This document shows positions 1 to 4,540 of a stretch of DNA of 11,171 nt, one piece after another (within the stretch, counting starts at the first letter, position 1; every line of letters starts with the position of its first letter). The stretch is taken from positions 1-11,171 of the forward strand of contig DAOVAG010000014.1 of assembly GCA_030671165.1 (NCBI GenBank), written 5' to 3'. The stretch is from Candidatus Bathyarchaeota archaeon. GTDB taxonomy: Archaea > Thermoproteota > Bathyarchaeia > RBG-16-48-13 > GCA-020355125. A model generated the notes under the pieces. That model was not told the origin of the DNA. It ran no database searches and was given only the letters and a program-made list of their open reading frames with translations. Both the position numbers and the translations under genes were made by a program.

Positions 1-469
1 TTGTATGTTATTATTTTCGATCATTTTTCCTTGATTAGAGGTAAATATTATCTCCAATACTTTCACTACGCTTTAAAAGCGTCATATACATGGACATGTA
101 TAAGATTAATAAAAATCATAATCAATATTGGATTAAGAATGTTAGTTATAACATTATGGTAATGTAATAGATGAAAGAATCTACATTCTATACTTGAAAT
201 AGAGGTGACTATATAATTACTAATCATAAAAGTGTTAAAAATAACGGTTTAACCGCAAAATAAACATCATACTCAAAACTAAATCTATTTGATATTCAAA
301 AACTATCATGTTTATGACTATATTTTTTAAATTTAGATATTATTTTTAGATCAATAGTTCTTTTCTTCTAAGTCTTAGCTGTTACAGATATAGTTGAGAA
401 ATTATTTACTAAGGCTTAAATGTGAGTTAGACAATGATAAAGTGGATAAATTAGGAGATAGATATAGAC
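1..469. other. intergenic region, no gene seen
   Basis: This AT-rich stretch holds no open frame longer than about 25 codons with coding character on either strand. It contains two adjacent palindromes at 68-102, a small dyad CGGTT-T-AACCG at 245-255, and a TATA-like CTTAAATG at 414-421 ahead of the coiled-coil gene. The gene upstream of it lies outside the window, so the left palindromes could belong to that gene. Confidence 0.6.
68..102. repeat. two adjacent perfect palindromes
   Basis: Two perfect dyads sit side by side. The first is ACGCTTT-a-AAAGCGT at 68-82, with 7-bp arms and a 1-nt centre. The second is TATACATG-ga-CATGTATA at 85-102, with 8-bp arms and a 2-nt centre. They are two bases apart. 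They could be tandem operator sites or two small hairpins. No protein partner can be assigned from the sequence. Confidence 0.6.
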
Positions 470-856
470 TTGTCTACTCAGAACAATGAACCTGCTCTTT
501 TAAGAGAATTCCGAGAGTTATACAATTATGTATATGATGTTGGTAAATATGTCAACATCATCTATAAACGACTTGAAAAAATTGAGACAATGATTGAGGA
601 CATCTCAACGAAAATCGATGAGAGAACGACAGCAAATAGGAGCGACATTTCAGAGATCTTAGAGAAGATGTTTACCAAGTCTCAATTCAATGAATTTATA
701 GAGGAACTACGTGGAAACATAGAAGAAAAATTACCCTCACTTCCAGAAATTTTGGGAACAACCAAAGAAGAACCCTCTTCATCAAGGTATTCAAAAATTT
801 CTGAACCACCTAAACCGCCATATAAAGAGAAACGACAAAAAGGTATCTTTGGATAA
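470..856 (+). CDS. coiled-coil protein of unknown function
   Basis: I do not recognise this 128-residue protein. It has no membrane segment or signal peptide. Residues about 9-90 are charged and helical with heptad-like spacing (LREFRELYNYVYDVGK, then KRLEKIETMIEDISTKIDE), which suggests a coiled coil and perhaps oligomerisation. Residues about 95-118 are a Ser/Pro/Glu-rich linker. The protein ends in a basic, Pro-rich tail, PKPPYKEKRQKGIFG, which could be a short binding motif (inference). The TTG start at 470 is supported by an AGGAGA site at 453-458, 11 nt upstream; no ATG in frame gives a better start. A TATA-like CTTAAATG at 414-421 would give a leader of about 25 nt. The gene stands alone and converges on small minus-strand ORFs 20 nt downstream. 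Coding status is fairly secure; function is unknown. Confidence 0.7.
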   Translation: MSTQNNEPALLREFRELYNYVYDVGKYVNIIYKRLEKIETMIEDISTKIDERTTANRSDISEILEKMFTKSQFNEFIEELRGNIEEKLPSLPEILGTTKEEPSSSRYSKISEPPKPPYKEKRQKGIFG

Positions 857-876
857 AATCTATAATTATCGTAATT

Positions 877-1023
877 TCAAGAAATATAAAAAGGATTCCT
901 ATCCCATCTGCCAATAATTATAGCTTCGTTAAGAATTTTCTCAGCCTCTCTCTTTATTATTTTATTTGGATCTTGATTATTTTTTACTGGATCGACAGAG
1001 TTTTTAGGTATATTATGTTTCAA
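877..1023 (-). CDS. small ORF, 48 residues, possible gene or fragment
   Basis: This minus-strand frame runs from a TTG at 1023-1021 to a TGA at 879-877. Its codons have the purine-first pattern of real genes. The product is charged and helical in its second half (IIKREAEKILNEAIIIGRW) and ends DRNPFYIS. An AGAGG site lies 9 nt before the TTG. The start overlaps the stop of the 19-codon ORF upstream in the four bases TTGA, so it could be translationally coupled to that ORF, or the two could be halves of one roughly 66-residue gene split by a -1 shift. I do not recognise the sequence. It is too short for the plus-strand frame over the same bases to be excluded outright. Confidence 0.4.
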   Translation of the reverse strand: MKHNIPKNSVDPVKNNQDPNKIIKREAEKILNEAIIIGRWDRNPFYIS

Positions 1024-1079
1024 GATACATTTCCTCTTTCTCTAAAAATATCTACTTTTTTTGAGGATAGTTTAGTCAT
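1020..1079 (-). CDS. very short ORF, 19 residues, upstream part of the small ORF pair
   Basis: The minus-strand ATG at 1079-1077 follows a good ribosome site, GAGGGT, with about 3 nt spacing. It encodes MTKLSSKKVDIFRERGNVS and stops at TGA (1022-1020). The next ORF starts inside this stop (TTGA overlap) in the -1 frame. The strong ribosome site makes translation plausible, either as the first part of a frameshifted gene or as a leader peptide. It is short enough to be chance. Confidence 0.3.
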   Translation of the reverse strand: MTKLSSKKVDIFRERGNVS

Positions 1080-1083
1080 ATTA

Positions 1084-1413
1084 CCCTCTTCAAACCAGCT
1101 TTAGGTTTCCAATTGTAACAGAGACTAACCAAGCATCCTTAAACTGCAGATCAATGGCTTTATTATGTTTGATATTTATGATAGTATTCTAGAATCTGCT
1201 TCTTTCCCTAATGCGACTATATTAATTTTAAATAACTAACTAACGCTTGATCTATCCATCTCCTTAAGAAAGAAAGTGATAATCAACTATTTATAGAATC
1301 ATTTACGGTTGTGGGGGGGTTATAAAAAGTTTGAGTTGACGTATAGCTGCGAATACAACTATATGTAACATAAATCAAAAGAATAGTAAAAAAATTGGTT
1401 TTTTTGAGAAAAG
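1084..1413. other. gene-free stretch with possible decayed coding remnants
   Basis: Short coding-like minus-strand segments occur here, broken by stops. One begins at an ATG at 1259-1257, directly after AAGGAG, and reads on past a TAG as FKINIVALGKEADSRILS. Another ends LQFKDAWLVSVTIGNLKLV just before the GAGGGT site of the 19-codon ORF. The order and strand match the small ORFs below 1079, so this may be a decayed gene. The stretch also holds a G7 run at 1313-1319 followed by TTATAAAAAG at 1320-1329, a TATA-like sequence on the plus strand with no gene after it. Confidence 0.3.
1388..1405 (-). terminator. T-tract terminator after the pyruvate-kinase-like gene
   Basis: Reading the minus strand, about 20 nt past the stop of the upstream gene there is a run of seven T (bases 1394-1388). 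It is preceded by seven A, as A7-ccaa-T7, a small AT hairpin. Archaeal RNA polymerase commonly stops at such T tracts. The symmetric layout could also work for transcripts coming from the left. Confidence 0.45.
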
Positions 1414-1986
1414 TTATCCTTCTCTTGGTTTAGCTAGAATTTCCTTTATTTTCAATTCAAAGAATTTTCTGGGATAAGAGGGTTTAACAACTATCGCTGT
1501 GTCTGCACCATCCCCGGTTCCAGCGATTGAAATAACTTCTTTATCCACGGGTATTAATCCTGCATCTGCAACCATTAAGACGATTTCAACGCAAACTTTC
1601 ATACCTTGACTGAACCGATAGAGTGTTTGAGCAATAATCTCATTAATAGATTTTCCTCCAAATTTTTGAGTAAAAGCGGTATTAACGTCTCCGCTTAAAG
1701 CATGAGTACCAGTAAAAATTGTAATTCCTTTTTTTATGAGACTTGTTCTTTCTTCTGTAGTCATTGTCCAACCTTTATCTTTATACCCTTCTGAGATTGT
1801 CACAGCAATAATGTTAAACTTGGAGTTTTTAAAAATATCAACTGCTTGTAAGACTGTACCACCATGTGTAGAAGATATGATAATATCTCTAATATTTAGT
1901 TCAACTGCTCTATCATAAGCTAATCTAAGTGTCTCACTTGTATTAATTTGCCCCTTATTTTCATAATAGGTAATGCTTTTTTTCAT
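1414..1986 (-). CDS. pyruvate kinase C-terminal-domain-like protein (COG1751 type)
   Basis: This 190-residue protein resembles the stand-alone archaeal proteins that share the fold of the C-terminal alpha/beta domain of pyruvate kinase, without the catalytic barrel. Seen in the sequence: a Ser/Thr/Gly loop, SSTHGGTVLQA, at residues 38-48; THALSGD at 94-100; and the family's hallmark C-terminal block at about 130-169 (VCVEIVLMVADAGLIPVDKE, then ISIAGTGDGADTAIVVKPS). The Gly-rich loops suggest binding of a phosphorylated ligand or nucleotide, but no reaction is established for the family as far as I know. It should not be named pyruvate kinase. The length is full for the family. The ATG is supported by AAGGAA, 6 nt upstream (1998-1993). 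The gene is monocistronic, with a TATA-like box at 2050-2041 and a T tract after its stop. Confidence 0.85.
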   Translation of the reverse strand: MKKSITYYENKGQINTSETLRLAYDRAVELNIRDIIISSTHGGTVLQAVDIFKNSKFNIIAVTISEGYKDKGWTMTTEERTSLIKKGITIFTGTHALSGDVNTAFTQKFGGKSINEIIAQTLYRFSQGMKVCVEIVLMVADAGLIPVDKEVISIAGTGDGADTAIVVKPSYPRKFFELKIKEILAKPREG

Positions 1987-2040
1987 AATCTATTCCTTAT
2001 GTTCTATGTTATTATTGATAATTATGATAGATTTTATGAA

Positions 2041-2050
2041 TTTATAAATG
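2041..2050 (-). promoter_or_regulatory. TATA-like box for the pyruvate-kinase-like gene
   Basis: On the minus strand CATTTATAAA lies about 55 nt before the ATG. This would place the transcription start near 2018 and give a leader of about 30 nt carrying the AAGGAA ribosome site. The match is to the general archaeal TATA consensus only. Confidence 0.4.
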
Positions 2051-2052
2051 AT

Positions 2053-2091
2053 ATATCTAAAGAAGTTAATTAGATATCAAAGAATATCTAA
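2053..2091. repeat. three copies of ATATCTAA in alternating orientation
   Basis: ATATCTAA occurs at 2053-2060 and 2084-2091, with its exact inverse TTAGATAT between them at 2070-2077. The middle and right copies form a dyad with 8-bp arms and a 6-nt spacer. The cluster sits just upstream of the TATA-like box of the minus-strand gene, where an archaeal activator or repressor could bind. This is inference from position and symmetry. Confidence 0.45.
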
Positions 2092-2299
2092 AACGATTAT
2101 TTGTAAATAATTGGAATCCAAAGAAGTTATACATTACATAATCGTTTCTAATTTAATTGTGATTCTTTAAAAGTTGATATTTTTTCTTTGAGAAGAATAA
2201 TATATTTTTCAGATGTCATTTAGCGAAAAAATATGAATTATTAAATGAGAAATAATATTATTTGTAAAAAAGGTCATTTCACTTGTTAACATAAATTTG

Positions 2300-2322
2300 A
2301 ATATAGATTTTAAATCTATATT
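2300..2322. repeat. 23-bp perfect palindrome, candidate operator
   Basis: AATATAGATTT (2300-2310), a single central T (2311), and its exact inverse AAATCTATATT (2312-2322). Eleven-base arms with a one-base centre are long even for AT-rich DNA. It lies 165 nt before the winged-helix gene start and about 85 nt before that gene's TATA-like box. It may be a binding site for a dimeric regulator, possibly the neighbouring winged-helix protein itself (inference). Confidence 0.5.
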
Positions 2323-2407
2323 TTGTATGCATAAACAGAATATAAAGCCTAACTCTATATCCAATCTCTATATTTAATATAAGGTGAAAAATAACGATTT
2401 AAATCAG

Positions 2408-2417
2408 TTTTATAAAA
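2408..2417 (+). promoter_or_regulatory. TATA-like box for the winged-helix gene
   Basis: TTTATAAAAG lies about 75 nt before the ATG, so transcription would start near 2436-2440, at or beside the second copy of the GGTGAAAAATAA direct repeat. A repressor bound there would block initiation. The assignment is from consensus and distance only. Confidence 0.4.
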
Positions 2418-2486
2418 GAATATGTTGGTGAAAAATAAATAGCCTGATGATTCTTTATTTTAATTATTAAAAAAGGGGGTAATTTT

Positions 2487-2771
2487 ATGAAAAATTCTTC
2501 AAGACGTTCTAGATTAGATATATACTTTGATCTGTTACAAGTTCTCGAGCTAGGTGTGGATAAACCGACACGAATTATGTATAGTGCAAATCTATCTTGG
2601 AAAACGCTTAATGAGATACTTTCTACACTCATCTCAAAAGGTTTCATAAAAGAAGTTTATGTGAAGACTTCAAAGAGATACCGAATAACCGAAATAGGAC
2701 ATAATGCACTTTCTTATCACCGGAAGTCAATAGAAGGGTTGAAAGTTATGAAGAGTTGGGTTAGATCATGA
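2487..2771 (+). CDS. winged helix-turn-helix transcriptional regulator (HTH_45/ArnR1-like)
   Basis: This 94-residue protein has the layout of the small archaeal winged-helix regulators: an opening helix with the typical RSRLDIYFDLLQVL (residues 7-20), a second helix after KPTRIMYSANLSW (27-39), the recognition helix KTLNEILSTLISKGFI (39-54), the two-strand wing ending in KRYRITEIG (63-71), and a C-terminal helix (72-92) that usually makes the dimer. It should bind DNA as a dimer; the target is unknown. The ATG is supported by a strong AGGGGGT site at 2474-2480 with 6 nt spacing. It is a single gene behind a 500-bp spacer rich in palindromes, which fits self-regulation but does not prove it. 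Family assignment is confident; regulon and ligand are not readable. Confidence 0.85.
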   Translation: MKNSSRRSRLDIYFDLLQVLELGVDKPTRIMYSANLSWKTLNEILSTLISKGFIKEVYVKTSKRYRITEIGHNALSYHRKSIEGLKVMKSWVRS

Positions 2772-2936
2772 TCTTTTCTTTCACAATTTGGAATTTCGAA
2801 AAATAAAAATTATTCTTAAAGTTCTATCAATGTTAAATGAATGAAACCATTATGTGTATACAGTTCTAAAATAAACTCTCTTAAAATTATTAAATTGTAT
2901 ATATTTTAAACTGAAATGAAAGTAATCTGTAATATT

Positions 2937-2947
2937 CTTTATAAGCG
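2937..2947 (+). promoter_or_regulatory. TATA-like box for the aIF1A gene pair
   Basis: CTTTATAAGCG lies about 100 nt before the TTG start and would give transcription from near 2970, with a leader of roughly 65 nt. A second AT-rich candidate, GTATATATTTTAAA, lies at 2897-2910. Either would drive both aIF1A and the OB-fold gene. Confidence 0.4.
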
Positions 2948-3026
2948 ACCCATCACATGATGAGTTAAAGTCTTCGTTATTTTATTTTGGAAAACCAACA
3001 TAAATAATCGATTATGTTAGTGTTAT

Positions 3027-3032
3027 GGGTGA
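3027..3032 (+). promoter_or_regulatory. ribosome binding site that fixes the TTG start of aIF1A
   Basis: GGGTGA lies 5 nt before the TTG at 3038. It matches the TCACC part of the archaeal 16S 3' end. A TGA stop at 3035-3037 directly precedes the TTG in frame, so translation cannot begin further upstream. Confidence 0.7.
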
Positions 3033-3037
3033 CCTGA

Positions 3038-3349
3038 TTGGGTAAAAAGAAAGTATTAACCGAGTCCGATATCAAACCTCGTTTACCTAGAGATTATGAG
3101 GTTTTAGGTTTCGCTGAAAAACTGTTGGGTTACGATAGGGTTCAGGTTAAATGTATGGATGGATTCACTCGATTATGTAGAATTAGAGGAAAGATGAAAC
3201 GAAGAGTTTGGATAAGAGTCGGTGATGTTGTTCTAGTATCCCCTTGGGATTTTCAAAATTCGAGAGGCGATATTACGTTTCGTTATAGACGAAATCAAGC
3301 AGATTGGTTAAGAAGAAATGGCTACTTAAAAGATGTCCAATTTGCTTAA
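3038..3349 (+). CDS. eif1A: translation initiation factor aIF1A
   Basis: This 103-residue protein is the archaeal homologue of eukaryotic eIF1A, which binds the small ribosomal subunit A site with an S1-like OB fold and promotes scanning and initiator tRNA placement. Clear family signatures are LPRDYEVLGFAEKLLG (16-31), the RNA-binding strand block VQVKCMDGFTRLCRIRGKMK (35-54), RVWIRVGDVVLVSPWDFQ (56-73), the DI..RY motif (79-83) and the C-terminal WLRRNGYL (90-97). Its length is normal for archaea, which lack the acidic tail of the eukaryotic protein. The start is TTG, forced by an in-frame TGA just upstream and backed by GGGTGA. The stop lies 15 nt before the OB-fold gene, so the two are very probably co-transcribed. 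Confidence 0.96.
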   Translation: MGKKKVLTESDIKPRLPRDYEVLGFAEKLLGYDRVQVKCMDGFTRLCRIRGKMKRRVWIRVGDVVLVSPWDFQNSRGDITFRYRRNQADWLRRNGYLKDVQFA

Positions 3350-3364
3350 AAGGTCTTGTAGTCA

Positions 3365-4054
3365 TTGCCTGAAGTGTCAATAAGAAGGATGTTTAATTAT
3401 AATGGTAGGGGACGTCCTAGAGGTAGATCGAATTCATATGAAGGTTTCTTAAAATCGATTGTCTCAATCGCTCGGAAGTATGATTTAGAACCGGATCAAT
3501 TATTTGAAGCATTCGTTGAGGCATGGAGTAACAAGTTGTCTCAATACGGAATTTTAACGATCTCATGTAGGGTAGTGAATCATGATTCTGCTACTTTTCT
3601 TATAACTAATGAAGAAAATGTAGTTTCACAGTTTCCTATAACATTGGATGTTCTGAAAGAACCGGAATACTATAAGAATCAACTTCACTATTTCTCCGAA
3701 TTTAATTATAGAAATAAAAATCAAGATAATAAGATAAAAAATATCAGCGAATTAAGATATGGCATGAAAGGAATTGATATCAAAGCAAAAGTTATTGAGA
3801 TTCCACCAGGTATAAATGTTTTAACAAGATTTGGAACAACTGCTTATGTGTCTAACGTGAAGATCGCTGATGAATCGGGATCTATAAGACTTAGTTTATG
3901 GAATAATCAGGTAGATAGCGTGCATGTAGGTGACGAGATTGAACTTAGAGCCTGTTATATCTTTCGGTACAGAGGGGAACCTCAATTAAGATTGGGCCGA
4001 AAAGGCACATTGACAACCATCAACGAGAAGGAACCAAATTCTCTAAAAAAATAA
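3365..4054 (+). CDS. RPA/SSB-like OB-fold nucleic-acid-binding protein
   Basis: This 229-residue protein has one OB fold at about residues 128-218. Seen there: SELRYGMKGIDIKAKVIEI (128-146), TRFGTTAYVSNVKIADESG (154-172), IRLSLWNNQ (174-182), VGDEIEL (188-194) and FRYRGEPQLRLGRKG (200-214). This is the pattern of archaeal single-stranded DNA-binding/RPA domains (RFGT..., D..G.I.L.LW, VGD, RG...L..GR.G). The N-terminus is basic with RGRPRGR (residues 15-21), then a helical segment (24-60) and a small mixed region (61-110) I do not recognise. It probably binds ssDNA or RNA. The TTG start follows AAAAGGT (3348-3354) by 10 nt; a nearer TTG at 3356 is followed directly by a stop. Placement 15 nt after aIF1A suggests one transcript and leaves an RNA-related role open. 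Confidence 0.82.
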   Translation: MPEVSIRRMFNYNGRGRPRGRSNSYEGFLKSIVSIARKYDLEPDQLFEAFVEAWSNKLSQYGILTISCRVVNHDSATFLITNEENVVSQFPITLDVLKEPEYYKNQLHYFSEFNYRNKNQDNKIKNISELRYGMKGIDIKAKVIEIPPGINVLTRFGTTAYVSNVKIADESGSIRLSLWNNQVDSVHVGDEIELRACYIFRYRGEPQLRLGRKGTLTTINEKEPNSLKK

Positions 4055-4143
4055 AATAGCCATATTATTTGTAATAACTTATTAGTGTACGTCCTCAATG
4101 GCTGTCTTGTTTGTAAGGCGTACGAGATAAATAGCTTAATTTT

Positions 4144-4287
4144 ATGGTGTTCAAAGCTGAAATATGCTCTATATTAAAAGTCGTTGTTTTGATCGCGATA
4201 ATACTATCATTGATCTTGTTTATACCTCGTGCAAAGTTTAATCATAAAGTTGATGAAAACATGAAAGCCTTGAACGAACACAAATAA
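4144..4287 (+). CDS. possible small single-helix membrane protein
   Basis: ATG at 4144 to TAA at 4285-4287 gives 47 residues. Residues 10-28 form a clean hydrophobic helix (ILKVVVLIAIILSLILFIP), followed by a basic turn (RAKFNHK) and a short charged helix (VDENMKALNEHK), as expected for a membrane anchor with its basic side in the cytosol. No convincing ribosome site precedes the ATG, so it would be leaderless or weakly translated. A TAATCAAA inverted repeat begins right after the stop and could end the transcript. The composition is more protein-like than chance frames nearby, but the call remains uncertain and no function is implied. Confidence 0.35.
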   Translation: MVFKAEICSILKVVVLIAIILSLILFIPRAKFNHKVDENMKALNEHK

Positions 4288-4314
4288 TAATCAAATATTG
4301 TTTATGTTTGATTA
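4288..4314. repeat. inverted repeat after the small membrane ORF
   Basis: TAATCAAA (4288-4295) and TTTGATTA (4307-4314) form 8-bp arms around an 11-nt loop, beginning one base after the stop of the 47-residue ORF. AATAATCAAAT recurs as a direct repeat near 4340. Confidence 0.35.
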
Positions 4315-4384
4315 AATTGACACATTGAATCCAACCCAAAAATAATCAAATCTTAAAAATATCTGTTTAAAGAATTGAAAAAAT

Positions 4385-4480
4385 ATGATTCCAGAAGATT
4401 ATGAAAACGTCAGAGTGATACTGAAAAACTCAAAATATACTGAAGAAGAAATAATTGAGTCTAATAATTCAGATCAGTAG
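4385..4480 (+). CDS. doubtful 31-residue ORF
   Basis: ATG at 4385 to TAG at 4478-4480 gives a small acidic peptide (MIPEDYENVRVILKNSKYTE, then EEIIESNNSDQ). Codon use is protein-like, but no ribosome site or promoter is evident. It could be a gene remnant or chance. Confidence 0.18.
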   Translation: MIPEDYENVRVILKNSKYTEEEIIESNNSDQ

Positions 4481-4492
4481 ATGTGTTTACTG

Positions 4493-4540
4493 AATGATAT
4501 TTATTTTTATTTATCGAACAATTTGACCTGAAATATCATT
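4493..4540. repeat. 10-bp inverted repeat over the polymerase stop
   Basis: AATGATATTT (4493-4502) and AAATATCATT (4531-4540) are exact inverse copies with a 28-nt AT-rich loop. The right arm overlaps the stop codon of the minus-strand polymerase. It may form a 3'-end hairpin on the polymerase mRNA. The T-rich plus-strand loop might stop transcripts arriving from the left. Confidence 0.4.

Larger units (their letters stand above)
1987..2486. other. 500-bp divergent intergenic region with regulatory-looking repeats
   Basis: No gene is visible here. The region separates the divergent pyruvate-kinase-like gene and winged-helix regulator. It holds the ATATCTAA cluster (2053-2091), a 23-bp perfect palindrome (2300-2322), a tandem CTCTATAT pair at 2353-2360 and 2366-2373, and a 12-bp direct repeat GGTGAAAAATAA at 2383-2394 and 2427-2438. 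Confidence 0.6.
4055..4538. other. convergent intergenic region with two possible small ORFs
   Basis: Between the OB-fold gene and the polymerase 3' end there is no full-size gene. It holds a possible 47-residue membrane peptide (4144-4287), a doubtful 31-codon ORF (4385-4480), a GTACG/CGTAC stem at 4087-4123, an 8-bp inverted repeat at 4288-4314 and a 10-bp inverted repeat at 4493-4540. Confidence 0.5.

Noticed and set aside
23..110. Minus-strand peptide ending in KRSESIGDNIYL
   Set aside because: It is only about 20 codons, has no ribosome site and overlaps the tandem palindromes.
237..252. AAAAATAACGGTTTAA, nearly repeated at 2387-2402 (one mismatch)
   Set aside because: In DNA this AT-rich, a 15-of-16 match between two places in 11 kb is expected by chance, and the distances to the genes differ.
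1126..1236. Plus-strand frame reading LKLQINGFIMFDIYDS then FPNATILILNN, faintly like a Ras-family GTPase
   Set aside because: It is only about 36 codons, lacks the P-loop and NKxD, and ends at once. The minus strand over the same bases is at least as coding-like.
1736..1918. Open plus-strand frame of 60 codons
   Set aside because: It is antisense to the well-supported pyruvate-kinase-like gene, with no ribosome site and no recognisable protein.
2399..2647. Open minus-strand frame of 82 codons
   Set aside because: It overlaps the promoter and first half of the winged-helix gene in antisense, and its product has no domain character.
2957..3037. ATGATGA and CTGA spaced like C and D boxes of a guide RNA ahead of aIF1A
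   Set aside because: The distance is about 80 nt, longer than usual, clear C'/D' boxes are absent, and the region is better explained as the aIF1A leader.
4087..4123. GTACG/CGTAC stem that looked like an RNA gene end
   Set aside because: There is no tRNA T-loop or other conserved RNA motif, and the stem is only 5 bp plus a bulged 3 bp.
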